From: Dromaius novaehollandiae | Lineage: Eukaryota; Chordata; Aves; Casuariiformes; Dromaiidae | NCBI RefSeq assembly: GCF_036370855.1 | Contig: NC_088099.1 | Location: forward strand, 153,407,517 to 153,471,516 | Direction of reading: 5' to 3' | DNA length: 64,000 nt | Shown: positions 1-12,000 of the stretch, piece by piece | Layout of the letters: each line of letters starts with the position of its first letter | How positions within the stretch are numbered: the first letter of the stretch is position 1 | The notes under the pieces: generated by a model | Databases searched by the model: none | Seen by the model: the letters and a program-made list of their open reading frames with translations, nothing else | What the model was told of the DNA's origin: nothing | Position numbers and translations under genes: made by a program

Positions 1-2815
1 TTGATTGAGAGTAAAAGAATGAGAATAAAATTGTATTGCCCAGAAGACATCAGAATTACTTTACTTGATTCAGGGTAATACTTGACCTTAATGAGCTCAC
101 AAATAGTCTCTGTTTATCTCTTCACGAGAGTGCGGTTCCTTACTACTTCAGGGCACATGGATATATAGAACCAGTGCTCTTAAAAGAAAAGGGTTAATAA
201 ACCACTGCAGTGTGATTGAACGTCTGTCATGCAGTTCCTTTGTTTTTTAATGAAATAAATCAAGTTTTTTACTGTACTTTATGGCAATTATGTTTAATAA
301 ACATTTAATTATTATAGGAACTCTGAGCATACCTTTAGCTTGTCTAGCAGATGACCTGACTCTAATAACAATAAATCTGTATTTTATTTCAAAATGCAGA
401 TTGCTTCCTGCACTGTTTTTAACTGAATTTGGGTTTGAACTTAAATCACAAATTCTCTGAGGTAGGAAAAAATCTTTTTATTCTTCTTATGTGCACTGCT
501 TAACACAGTCAGGTCTGAAATTCCTATTACAAAGCACATTATGAACCAAGGAAAATGTGTTTTAAAGGTCAAAAATGTATATATATTATCAAGGAATCTG
601 AAGGATACATTGTGAACGATATTTGTTGCAAATTTTGTGCAAACACAGGTTTTTCATTAATCACAACATGACCAAATCTCAATTTACTTCTGCTTCTGTC
701 ACCCAGAAAAAACATGCAACAAAGCATTGGATATTCATTCAGTTATAATAAATCTTACAACACCAATCTATGGTGATCTATGTTTTTTACTACATGTACT
801 TGTACTCATTAACCTTAGTAAAGATATGTTGATATACTTTATCCCCAATGACATTATCATCTGTGTTTTTCTGCTAACAGAGAAATTCAGCCTGCACTTA
901 TCTTAAGAAACACTGACATTCATAGATTCATTGAGCTACTTTGAGATACTACTAGATTGTCAACTAATTCAGGTAATGGGGTCTCCAAGATCTATGAAGA
1001 TAAGGTTTATGCCCTTGGTAATGTAATTTATATGAAAATTAGAGTACTCTGAGGGAAATGATTTAACCTTTCAAGATTATAACAGGATATCCAGCTTCTG
1101 AAATGCATTTAATCATAGAGAAACTTATTGTGAATAACATATTTTTGTTTTTGTTTTAAGCAAAAGAAACTGAAATCAATTGGCTTCTTCAATTACAGGA
1201 ATTCCAGTGCTGCTGCAGTGTGAAACTACAGGGAAATGTAAATATAAGAACAGGCTCATTTCAAAGAGTTCAGTCTGATTAGTAAACATGCAGTATTTTA
1301 TACAGTAGCATAACGTGTGTTTCTTTCTTCGAATAACTGATAGCGAGATTATGGAAATTGCCTCAAAGAAAAGGAAGTTATTACAACATTTTCCAGCTAG
1401 GCATGATAAGGCCAGACTGTTTTCCCTGGAGGAGAAATATTTTATGTGCAGTATCTGAAGCTACCGTTTTGGTGAGTTCTAGGGAGGGAAGAAAATTTCT
1501 CTCCTTTCCTCCCCACAGCCCCACAGAACTTTGGATGGAAATGGACCTTCTGAAGCTCTACATACCCTTTTATTTATGTGGCTCTGAAAAGAGGACTACT
1601 GCTTTCGTTCTGCTACCAGCACTACATGGCTCCAACTGTAGCAAAATTTCTTCAGATTCATCGCAGGGTTGGTAGGGGGACCATACTTGCCCTTCTGACT
1701 CTGCTTCCAACTTCTATGCACGTTGACATGCAAAACTAGACCTCAAAGGAACACTGCGGCTAAATGCAATAGGAAGGAGCCCTTCCATAGATCTTGTGAT
1801 GTTAATATGGCCTCTTTTTTTCTGGAAACATAGTTTTTAAATGTTGCTACCTAGAGAGGGCATTTCTTTGCACAAGATAAGCAGAGCCGCACTTAGGGGC
1901 TTGCAAAGAATGTAATCTGTTATCAGAATATTGATATTTGTTATGCATGTTATGATGTTTTTCAAATACCATCTGCTGTTTTGTTTTTACTATCAGAAAA
2001 GCAAAAATGCAAAATGAGGAAAATCAGCTCTTTGGGGCAAAGATATTTTTCTCAGTGATAACAATTGTACAGTGAAAAACCCAATAACTTTGGACAAAAG
2101 TACAGTGAATATAGTGAATAATATTCACTTTTTAAAAAAAAATAGGAAAAGAAAATTAATTCAATATTTAAAGGGTTTAGCTAGAGAGTTTAAATAAATA
2201 GTGCTTTAAAACACATACTGCAGGTGGAATCAGCACACATCATTATTTTAAACTATTTACATAATTCAGATTTAATTATGGCTAAACAAATGTCTTTCTT
2301 GGATGCAAACTTCTCTGAAGACCTTAAAAATGCTAAAACAGTCTGCAGTGTAAGCAATATGCAGTGTGAATTTTCATTGCTTTTTAAACAACAGATTGGC
2401 ATTGTAACCTGTGCTGGTTCATTGTGACCAAGCCTTTTTTTTTTTTTCCTCCTCCCGGTTTATTTTTTAAAGACAATGAAAGACTATTATGGTTATTCAG
2501 TGTGACCTTCTCCTTAATTGCTTCATTGCCTCACACACAGGCAGAGAAGATGGTGAGAATACTGTCTTTGAAAGTACCAAAATTTTTCCCCAAAATAATC
2601 ATCTTCTGTGTTTGTTTCAGCAGCTGCAACCCCAAATCTAGCTAGTTAACAAAGTGGCTGTGTGTGAAAGTGAAAAATCACTTAAACAATAAGGTGCCAA
2701 ATTCTGCACTCTATTAAAAGCTCATTATCCTCATTGGCTAATGTTGGAATTTCACATATTTAAACATAGTAAAATATAGTAATTTTTTAAAATGGTTTAT
2801 TTTATTCTTTCTCAG
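1..2815. other. AT-rich noncoding stretch, no gene seen
   Basis: This stretch is AT-rich with many stops in all frames. The longest open frame (1358-1675, 105 codons) has a moderately GC-rich second half and a donor-like TTG|GTGAGT at about 1471, but no recognisable domain. A strong acceptor-like polypyrimidine tract ending in TTTCAG near 2620 is followed at once by a stop. I see no RNA gene and no clear interspersed repeat. Intergenic or intronic DNA is the simplest reading. Confidence 0.6.
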
Positions 2816-2941
2816 CTTCCTCTCTCTTGCCCAAGGCTTTTCCTGATGAGACAGATGTGCATTTTCTGTGTGAGTGGGCAAAGTTCTTCCCACAGAAGGA
2901 ACAGGACCTGCTTTCAGCCTGCCTCAAACCACAAATTACTG
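2816..2941 (+). other. Candidate coding exon (42 codons), product unknown
   Basis: A 126-bp segment of about half G+C stands out from AT-rich flanks. It follows a pyrimidine-rich acceptor (TTTATTCTTTCTCAG, AG at 2814-2815) and ends at a donor-like G|GTATGA (GT at 2942-2943). One plus frame is open from 2791 to the TAA at 2982-2984. Read as an exon it gives two bases, 41 codons and one base, so it is symmetric phase 1-1. The encoded piece is mixed in composition, with acidic, aromatic and cysteine residues (for example FPDETDVHFLCEW, FFPQKEQDLL), unlike the low-complexity frames around it. I do not recognise the protein. The opposite strand is also open and shows a zinc-finger-like CSFCGKNF string, but it lacks a donor. 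It could be an exon of a long-intron gene, a lncRNA exon or chance. Confidence 0.3.
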
Positions 2942-3079
2942 GTATGATACAGGGATTACCTACTAACAGAGATCAGAAATGTTAAGAAAAAAGTCACACT
3001 GAATGATCAGGGGAGGGGGGAACACCTGGTCACAATGAACCACCGCTAACTTCTGGAGTCTGAAGATTTTATCAAACTG

Positions 3080-3117
3080 TCCATGAAAGTAAAGTCCCTC
3101 CATGAAAGTAAAGTCCC
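3080..3117. repeat. Perfect 19-bp tandem duplication
   Basis: Two adjacent identical copies of a 19-bp unit (TCCATGAAAGTAAAGTCCC) lie at 3080-3098 and 3099-3117. Perfect identity suggests a recent slippage duplication. Confidence 0.95.
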
Positions 3118-3211
3118 ATGGCTTCTGACTTATTGTTGAGAACCTTCAATCTCAAACTCTGTCCTATATGTCCTCTGCTTTGTAGCCGCTAGGTAAGGCG
3201 GTGAAAAATCC

Positions 3212-3358
3212 CGGAATCACAGAACAGCTAAGGTTGGGAAACACCTCTGGAGGTGTCTAGTCCAACCCTCCTACTGAAAACAGGGTCAGCTGGAGCAGGT
3301 TGCCCAGGACCATGTGCAGCTGGATTTTGAGTACCTCCAAGGGTGGAGACTCCACAGC
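3212..3358 (-). mobile_element. CR1 LINE 3'-end fragment, reverse orientation
   Basis: The plus strand starts with GAATCACAGAACAGCTAAGG. It continues through the typical reverse-complement CR1 tail: a 'cacctctggaggtgtctagtccaaccctcct' equivalent, then 'caggttgcccaggaccatg', then 'ttgagtacctcc...ggagactccac'. This order is that of the last ~150 bp of an avian CR1 read backwards, so the element is on the minus strand with its 3' end at the left. Only the 3' untranslated part and the last codons of ORF2 remain, which is usual for 5'-truncated CR1 insertions. It resembles the subfamily of the longer reverse copy at 27308-27995. Confidence 0.88.
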
Positions 3359-3471
3359 AAGGTCAGATATGTTTCATTTGTTGGGGCACAGCTTTGCAGA
3401 AAGGCATACTTGGGCTGGATATTTAATAGCTCCAAGAATGCAAATATTTTGAACAGATGCTATTATATTCT

Positions 3472-3498
3472 TAAAAATCTAAAAAATCTAAAAAATCA
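3472..3498. repeat. Short A-rich tandem repeat (9-bp unit, 3 copies)
   Basis: Three consecutive copies of approximately AAAAAATCT are present, the first and last slightly diverged. It is low-complexity slippage sequence. Confidence 0.85.
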
Positions 3499-3700
3499 GA
3501 AAATGTAGAAGTTAAAGAGATAAATCGAAGTCTGAAGTTGTTCCAATCAGTTACGTGCTATAAGACATGTCAGTGGTGTCAGCAAAAAAAATAATAGGAT
3601 TCAGTTCAAATTATTGTCCAGGGATATATTACTTGTAAGTATTCTGAAGCTCTGTTTTCTCTGAGGCTGAACTGACCTGTGTGAAGACCTGCCTTTTAAA

Positions 3701-3723
3701 TTATTTATTTATTTATTTATTTA
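3701..3723. repeat. (TTTA)n microsatellite
   Basis: Nearly six uninterrupted TTAT/TTTA units lie between GCCTTTTAAA and CTGTATATGC. No surrounding SINE or LINE tail was recognised. Confidence 0.95.
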
Positions 3724-3910
3724 CTGTATATGCACATGGCCCACATTGTTTGTAGTCTGGGCACACAGAGATCAGATTCAAAGCTGTGTTTTCAGAAGTT
3801 TGCACTTATTTTGGTTGCTTTAATTTCTGGGTGACTAAAACTCAGTAGGACCTTTGCTTACTTCAGAGCCCTGGATAATAATTTTAAGAGGATAGCAAAA
3901 CAGTTATGAA

Positions 3911-3972
3911 CTGATCCAAAAACCACTGAAATCAGCAGGAAATTTCCATTAACTTCAATAAGCATTCAAGGC
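3911..3972. repeat. Degraded old amniote interspersed repeat ('ttcaatggga' type)
   Basis: Words such as CTGATCCAAAAACCACTGAA, AAATTTCCATTAACTTCAAT and AGCATTCAAGGC follow the order of a degenerate repeat widespread in sauropsids, typified by 'gatcc...cattgaaatcaatgg...cccattgacttcaatggg...ggatca'. Divergence is high. The assignment is from memory of the motif, and the class (probably a non-autonomous DNA transposon) is uncertain. Confidence 0.4.
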
Positions 3973-4597
3973 TTTTCATACCAATTTCTTTTCCGACTGC
4001 TGAGAATAAAATGATAAAAGTTTATACATTTTTTGGAATCAAAGTTCTAAAAGAGCATTAAGTGTTCTGATGAATAATGTACAACAACTACTTACACAGC
4101 TGCTGAGAAGCTCTTTCCGAGAATTATTTGTCTGTAATCTCTTGGAGTTTGAGAGCCTGAACACAGAATCTCATTATTTTTAGTGTCAGCTATGAACTTA
4201 GATACACAGCCTATGAAATTATTCCAAGGAGTGCTTAATGTCCTTTAAAATAGAGACCGACTACTTCATATCTGCTTTTGATGGCTATTCCCAAACACTT
4301 GCAACCTGTGAGGAAAATCTGTCCATCAGTAACACACAAAATTATGCATCAGTTGCTTTGTTCACTGTTTAGCTGTCAAGCTCATTTTTTAAAGGGCTGT
4401 CGCTTAGAAAGTCATGCAAATGAAAACTGAATTGCACTGCAGACTGTTTGAACTACAAATACCTGAAGTCTGAATTTACTTGGTGAAGAGGGGAGCAGAG
4501 GGTGGGAAGGGAATAACAAAGGAGGAGCTGCAACTGCACCATTAGTGATGGTTCTGTGATCAGTTTGAATGTGGGGTTGCAAGATCACGATCCCCTA

Positions 4598-4645
4598 ATC
4601 TCTCTGGTAAATCTTCCTCTGATCTCTCTGGTAAATATTCCTCTG
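4598..4645. repeat. 24-bp tandem duplication
   Basis: Two adjacent 24-bp copies (4598-4621 and 4622-4645) of a CTCTCTGGTAAAT-containing unit differ at one position. A partial third start (ATCTG) follows. This is a small tandem duplication, not part of a longer satellite in this window. Confidence 0.93.
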
Positions 4646-6746
4646 ATCTGTGCCGCTATTCAGATATCTACTCCTAGTGTCATGTAAAGAAATAAACGTG
4701 ACAGAAACAAACAAAGAAAACAAAACAAAACAAAATCCTAAGGCACAAGCACTAGCATGAAGGGATTCATATTGTATAGGTCTTCAGTACAGTTTATAGG
4801 CATACACGCTGCATTTGCAAAAGAAGTAACACATTATATTAGTTGTTTTTCTTTTCCTTTATATTTATACAAACTAAAGGGAAAGCAAGAACTTTAGATA
4901 TGGGTAACCAGAGCAAAAAGATCTGGGCAAAAGAACTTGAGCAAGCTACCTGTGAGTGTGCAACAGCTCTGTAGGACTTAGATTGTACTAGTGAATTGAA
5001 CAGTCCCTGGGAACATACCAGGAATGCAGCCGTCTATGTTATTAAATTGTTAGAACAATTCCAGCAGTTTTGGACCATGACTGTAGCACGTCACCAAACA
5101 ATTGGGTCTGGGAGTCACCATGGTCCAGAAAATGTCCTTATAAAGGCAGAGAATGTGACCCCCTTGTTTTGGAGGCTGAAACTTAATGTATGATGTGGTC
5201 CATGCTAGTTTGCTTCAGTGCCAGCAAACAGTGACTCTAGTGCTGAATGTCTAATTTTTCGATTCCTAGACAGACTCGCAGGAAAGGGACAGGTTACAGA
5301 TGTGTGTATCTCAGAGCAGTTGTCCTAGGTCTTCAACTGAACAAGCGTACATCATAAAAAGTGTTACTTCTTTGGGAAAAGACACTAGTTTAGCACTAAG
5401 TTCTGTGACACAAGATGATATGGAACAGTAATTTGGGGCATTATCTCCTTTTCTGCATGTTCATTTGGCATTATGTCATTTATGTAAACATTTTCATAAG
5501 TGGACTGAGAAAAAATAGTAGATAATAGAGTCAAGGCAGCGATAGGCAGGTGAAATCACTTGAGAAAGCAGAATGCTTTTATGACCTTGTAGTTGTACAT
5601 AAGAAATTAAAACTACGTTGTTGTGCTTCACTGCTAAACACTCTGACTGTGCTCTTGATTTCTGTTATCTTAACAACCTCACTTAAAAGGATTCTAAATA
5701 TGTCTTTCTCATTACGAAATTCTGCAGTGCAACCAGCAGTCAAAGATTTCAGATCATTTCTGCCTGTTACTGACATATTTAGTTTCAATCATTACTATCT
5801 CTCATTAAAAGCTATAATTCTTAGTACCTATATGATGCAGAGTATAAAGGTGATTGTGGCTATGTTAAAATTGTGGAAATTCTTGCATTGTATCCAGACC
5901 TTTGTAGCTAAAATTTCTATATAATTAATCTAATATGAGGTAATATTTTGGTTTACTAAACAGAAATGTCTAAGCAGGAGTAATATGCTGATTATTGTAA
6001 ACTCACATTATTTTAAATAGCAATACATTTCCAGTAGGATTCATAATATTAAACTTAATCCATTCAAAAGCTAAGGATCTAGTCTAAGCATTAGATTACT
6101 CTACAGTAAGTGTAGATGAGTAGTAAAGAGATAGATAAACATATGCACAATGATTCATTATACCTCCTTGAGAACTGGATGAAACTAGACACCAGCTTTT
6201 CTCTAAATGTTATGACTACAAATAATGAGAGATACAATAAGTTCTTTGTAATTGGGATAGTAACATTACTCTGTTAAGAATGGAAGGTTACTGAACTTCA
6301 CAGAGTTGATTGGAAGAAGAGGGTCTTGCAAAGTACCTGCATTTATTTTCAAAGGTAAAACATATAACAAATGCATTCATGTACATATGCATTGACACAT
6401 GCAGCGTATGAAATATGCTATATAAAAGCTCTGAATATGTGGACATTGATGCTATTGATATGGTGACAATAATTATTACTAATTGATACAATATTGGCAC
6501 AATGCTGGGTACTGTGAAGACACATGAAATATATTAGTTACTCCATTATTCAAAAGTGCAAGACTACTTACTTTTTTTTTCTAATCTTCATTTAATTCAT
6601 CATCTGTATGCCAAACGAGACAGAGATCATCCTCATAAAAATAACAATAGACATTATTTGTCTTCAGTACTGCTCTGTTTTACAAAAGGTTGTCATAGGT
6701 CATGCATTATCCTTAGCTTAATAATGGCAAGCTGTTATTTATACCT

Positions 6747-7275
6747 CTGACAGTACTTGCCAAATCTATGTCCTCTGTTAAGGTATGTGAATTGTATATG
6801 AACAACAATTGCCTCTTTGTAACTTTAGTTGACTTCAAGAAAGCATTTGGCACCTTAAACTGAAAAATTATGTTTTCTTCTTCCATTAATGTAGAGTTAC
6901 TCAGAAGCTGTAACGGTTATCAGAGTCTTTTACAATACTTCTAAGAGCACTGTGTGCACTGATGGATAACAGTCTAGATAATTCAGCCTGACTAGTGGAG
7001 TGTTGCAGGGAAATATCCTTACGCAATTTCTTTTCATCTTTGTCATGCAGACCATGTCAGATGAAACACTGGGAATAGCTTTAGATTCATTACTCAAGCC
7101 AAACAAGTCCCATAAGCACCTATCAAGGTCCTGAACAACCATAGTTTGCTGATTTTATTGCTCTTCCAGAGGACAGCTCTAAGTGTGCACAGCACTTTTC
7201 AAATACTTAATAAAAATGCAATGAAGATGAGGCATTAGGCCAGCATACTTCAGACAGAATTGTCATAATAAATGG
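6747..7275 (+). mobile_element. Ancient non-CR1 LINE, reverse transcriptase fossil
   Basis: Three reverse transcriptase core motifs appear in the correct order and spacing, each in a different frame because of old indels. Motif A is VDFKKAF (6828-6848, preceded by NNCLFVTL). Motif B is SGVLQGNIL followed by FLFIFVMQ (6994-7047). Motif C is FADFIAL (7145-7165), with the second catalytic aspartate changed to phenylalanine. Between B and C lies TLGIALDS and a basic stretch, as in LINEs whose motif B reads GVLQGDTLAPFLF. Between A and B an IRVFYNTSKSTVCTDG-like string (from about 6917) fits the thumb-side palm helix. Upstream, CQIYVL near 6758 may be the 'DQIFxLR' region. CR1 instead has SGVPQGSVLGPVLF, so this is another clade; I cannot name it. 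In-frame stops show it is dead. Confidence 0.68.
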
Positions 7276-7760
7276 CTTTCATACCCCATAGCACCACTGG
7301 AACAATGAATGGATTGTTTCTATTCTACCATCTTTGTTCTCATTTAGTAGAGTGTTAATAAGTCATCTTTATTTATTTTTGCTTGAAAAAAAACTATGAA
7401 TGCCATGCCGAACAGGTTGTCTTCTGTCATCATATTTAGAGATAGAAAACCATTCTGGAAAATACTAGAGTCAAAGTAAATTTCTAGTGTGTATTTGTCT
7501 GTGTGGAAGGGAAGCATATCACCTTAGCCATGCAGGGAATGGAGATATTTTCTGCAGAAACTGTTCACAGAGCAGATATCAAATACCTGGAACAGGTACT
7601 ATCAGCTCGTGACTAGTTATGAGCAGTATTAATGTTGCATACTTTAGACGCACGTATGATATTATGTATTCTAATTTTGGGGGGATTTATGTTAAATTAG
7701 CATGCATTCAGACACTTGTATGTTTTAAGTCTTTCTCTTTGCAAAGTCCAAGTTATATCA

Positions 7761-7778
7761 CCCCCCCCCCCCCCCCCC
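7761..7778. repeat. Poly(C) tract, 18 nt
   Basis: Eighteen consecutive C residues follow AGTTATATCA and precede GCCCTTAGC. The complementary G18 run could form a G-quadruplex. Its length is probably polymorphic or prone to sequencing error. Confidence 0.95.
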
Positions 7779-9050
7779 GCCCTTAGCAGGATCCTTACTG
7801 GAGTTCCTAACTATGTAGTTAAATGCCTACAGGCTCAGTTACAAAAATCTTCTTTAACAAATACAATGTAATGTTTATCTCCACCTTCATTCTTTGTATG
7901 TTTAAAGGCTGCTAAGCACAAAATAGTATCACTAAGGAGAAAAACAACTTGCTTATGCTGGAAATGAACAAAACATCAGTTGGGTAAGAAGATTTTCCAT
8001 GCTTCTTTTGCCACTTGATTCCAAACTGAGAAGTCAAATTCCATCAGTTCTGCATTACATGTGAAATATCATACACAGATGGAATAGCAACATTAATCTC
8101 TGACTCAAGATTATAATGCTGGTGTCTTCCTTTTTGAAATGCTAAAATTTAACTTTAAGCCATTTATTGAACCTGTATGTAATTCTTGTAGGTAGTAATG
8201 CATTTTATACATAATTTCATGGGCCTCAAACCAGAAGCTAGAGGGCATGACCAGCGACAGAACAACTAGAATAATATCCTGCAGTGGGTTTTCTAAAGCA
8301 CTAACAAATTTTCAAAAGTCCTCAAAAAACTGGGTAATTTAGGGAAATGTTTTAAACACTTTAAAACTATTGCCAAAGTAAACAATCTTCAAATGCCATA
8401 AAATACCAAATCCATGCAGCCATTTATCCACATAATTTCTTACATCAGACTATATTGCTGAAATATCATACAACATATGCAACTTTGCTACATTTATCCC
8501 TTAAGGAGTTTTCTGGTAAAATATAATGTTAGGACTTAATGAATTCTAATAGACTGAAAGAATCACTGAAGCAGTGTCTTTTTTTGGATTTAACAAGGAA
8601 ATGTGTGTGTGCACTCAGAAATTGTATGACAAATCAAAAATGCCTACTAAAGATTAGCAACATGAACAGCTTCCAAAAATTCAAGCTCTTGTACAGAGTG
8701 TACTGAGAGGATCAACAACCTTTGCCAATGGTATTAATGTATCCAAATTAGCATTACTATGATCTTTTATCTCTGTTACTTTTGTCACTCTCTCCATGGT
8801 TCTCAAGACACGCCTCCTGTATTTTATCTGGGAAGTTTATCCCACCTCAGCCAGGAATTTTATATAAGTCTTTTGGTACTGCAGTCCCTTCAGTCATCAC
8901 TCTTTTGCACCTCTACTTTCTGCTTTATCCTCAGCAACTCCACAAAAGAGGCTTCTAACCTTGAGGCCTCTTTTTCTTTTGTTATGTTCTTCCATATCTA
9001 GGCTCATCAAATCATTTCCTCTTCCTCCTACACCATTTCCAAAATCTATC

Positions 9051-9065
9051 TTTTTTTTTTTTTTT
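9051..9065. repeat. Poly(T) tract, 15 nt
   Basis: Fifteen consecutive T residues lie in a pyrimidine-rich stretch. I see no retrotransposon body attached. Confidence 0.93.
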
Positions 9066-12000
9066 CTCTCTGCATGTTTGGAGCCCTGACCTATAACATA
9101 GTGCTTCTCTTAGAAAGATCTTAGATCTTTCTCCAGTCTTTCGGGGTTCTGTTTCTTGCTCATTCAAAAGCCTTCCTATCCCAGCACTTTAACTTTCTGT
9201 GCTTTTACAGGATAACTGTTTCATCTGCTAAGAATTTCTGACAGACTTATGAACACTTATATATATTTAATCATACATGCAAATTACATATCTATTTAGA
9301 ATAGTGCACACATATAAACATACAGTTTCCAAGATCCTGCTCCCTCCAGTTTCCATTTTTATTTTAAAATATTTCTTCATCTAAGTTGTAATGTCTCACA
9401 AGACTTCTCTGTAGAACGTCCATCTTTTTCAACATGCAGAATAGCTCACATGAAATCCCAGCTCTTCTCTGAGCTTTTGTTAGATATAGTTGTATCCCGT
9501 TCACGACGTTTTTAACAGACTATTTAGGGAGAGATCAGAGGAGGGCTCTGATGTCATGAATAATGTCAACATTTTGCTACAGAAGCACCATGGACATATA
9601 TCTTTCATATACTCACATATTTTTCATTCTACGACATAGGAGTGTCTTCATAAAAGTTTGATGCTTAGCAGGTGAACAAGTTGATGACTGTTCTGAGCTT
9701 TCTCAGCATTTTTTTTCATAGATGCACAATGTCAAATCTACAATGGTTTATTTTTGTTCATATGTTACAAAAGTTCTTTTATTATCACATGGAGGTGGTC
9801 AGGTTTCAGAAGATCTAAAGGAAGTCTGCCTGTTATCTCTGTTGAAATATACTTGCACTGAGTGAATTTTTCACTATCTTAGCAAAAATGTCATTATATG
9901 AAAGGGAAGAAGAAATGATACTTGTCATGCTGGTGTTCCCTTCACTGAGCTACTGATCAAATTCTTCTGATCGCCTCAGGTTGTTGCCTTTCTCTGTAAT
10001 TTTCCATCATTTGATTTGAGAGAGAACATCTTCTATCGCCTTGACAGTACGTACATTTCCTCTTACCTTGTCACCATAAGACTATCTATCTCAATTCATT
10101 TTGGTGCTTTCTCTGATGTCTCCCATGATGCTTCTCCTTGGGGCCTTGCATACCTCATTTTATTTCAGGCACTCATATGGCCTTTTATCTTTCTTTACCA
10201 TACTTCTTCTAATCTCTCAGGTTATATTTCTGTTTCTGTGTCAAGAATGTGGACATCCCATGATTTCTATGAAAAAGAGTGTGTGCGTGTTTACTAGCAT
10301 CATTCATAATAATTATTTGCATCCTTCTTGCTTCAGTCAGCTAGTTCACTGAAGCTAGTGGAGTTATATCACAAAACAACAGTAACACCTATCTATAATA
10401 GTAGTCACAGGCAGGAAAATTATTTAAGCATAATTAGTATATTTATGCAGTTTACATATTTTTGTGTCAGTAATTTCTTAGTCCTGACAACTAAGAACAA
10501 GCATATCAATCCAGGCTAAAAATGACCTAAGGAGAAATGAGGAGGTAGAGATATCTTGGCCCACTGAGGTAGAACTCATTTCTACAAGTGGAATTCAATG
10601 GCTCGATGCTCATCGGTCTCCAGAGTAAAATTCAAACCTGTTCAGAGGACAATAAAATACACTAATTAAATGCTATCTTGAGAGCTTACTTGAAACTTCA
10701 GTCCTGCACATATTTCTCAGCACTAGTGGGACATACAATAAAAAGACATCCCAAACGTGGAAATTTGAGTGTGGGAAACTGAATCAGCCCTTCTCCTCTC
10801 TTGTAAAACTCACCTTAAACTTTGAATGGGGGTACCTCTCACAGTCCTGAATCCTTTTAGGATTTGTGGCTTCTGGGAAAGGTCAATGAGCCTGGAATGT
10901 AAATGTATTAGTAGTCAGGCTTTATACAAAAGATCCTCAATATGTCACTATCTACTTTTGTCCAGTAGGATCACAAGGAATTCATGACGGAAGGAATGTG
11001 GGCCTTTTGAAAAAGTATATGGTATGGTCGTTTTAAAAAGGGTAGCTCTATTACCTAACGGATAACATTAATTTTTTCAGAGTTTCTGAAATTCTTGTAT
11101 TTAGAACTTTAGAATATAAAGATAGAGCAAAAAACAAAACAATTTTGAACTAGCATCTCCCATTCCGAGTGCATCCAAAATAACCTGGCTGTAGTTCTCC
11201 TATTGCTCTCCCACTAGAAAAACAAGACATAAACTTTTGTGTCCCTATGCCATATTTAAGCAGTCACTGTGTATGAATGAAAGAGTTTTATAGCCATGCT
11301 GAACTTGCTGACACATTTTGCTGTTGAAAAAAGGGAAGATGTCAATGGACTATAAGGACAGCAAGGCTTGTAGAGCTAAAAGTGTGTTGCTGTTGGTCAA
11401 GAATACGAGGAAAAGGACAGGACTGATGGTCAGGGAACAAATTTTCACTAAAAGGTAACATTTATTTCACTTCCTGCTTGTAATCTTACTTTCTACTTGC
11501 TTTGAAAAAATCCAAGAAATAGTGAAGTTTCTTCATATCAAGAACAGATGACTTTGTCAAAAAAGTTTTGGGGTTTTCTTTGCTTTAAACTTTCAGTTTT
11601 AAGAAGAGTACAATGATCAAGATTGTCTGACTAGCTGACAAACTGACTGACTGATTCATTTTTTTTTCAAAAATAAGTATCATTTTACCATAATAAAGTG
11701 TATTATTTCTTCATATTTTACCATTTTTGGTCTAAAAAAGGTTGACCAATCTGTTTAGTTTACCTTCTTTTTTTGCAAGCACCTTCTTGATCTTTTGTCT
11801 TGATTGTTCAGTAGGATACTGTGTTGTATACATACACAGTTTCGTTGTTTAAACTAATAAATCAGAGATTTATCTGAGAACTGCAGTATAGTTCCTTTGA
11901 AAATAACAGTACTTGTAGTATCTGTTTTATTAGTAAATAGCTACTTATCTGCCCTATCAAATTAATATATAAAGACTAACCTTTTCAAAAATATTAAAAT

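Larger units (their letters stand above)
3359..6746. other. AT-rich noncoding stretch with small repeats, no gene seen
   Basis: It holds a 9-bp A-rich tandem (3472-3498), a (TTTA)n microsatellite (3701-3723), an old interspersed-repeat fragment (3911-3972), a 24-bp tandem duplication (4598-4645) and A/C-rich simple sequence near 4710-4735. A 124-codon plus frame at 5550-5924 is hydrophobic and leucine/serine-rich with a partly open antisense frame. It shows no known domain or splice context, so I treat it as chance. Confidence 0.6.

Noticed and set aside
5550..5924. 124-codon hydrophobic plus-strand frame
   Set aside because: AT-rich, leucine/serine/isoleucine-heavy, overlaps an open antisense frame and has no recognisable family; judged chance.
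8759..10352. Several overlapping 80-93 codon plus-strand frames
   Set aside because: They lie in pyrimidine-rich sequence in more than one phase and have FSL-rich compositional translations.
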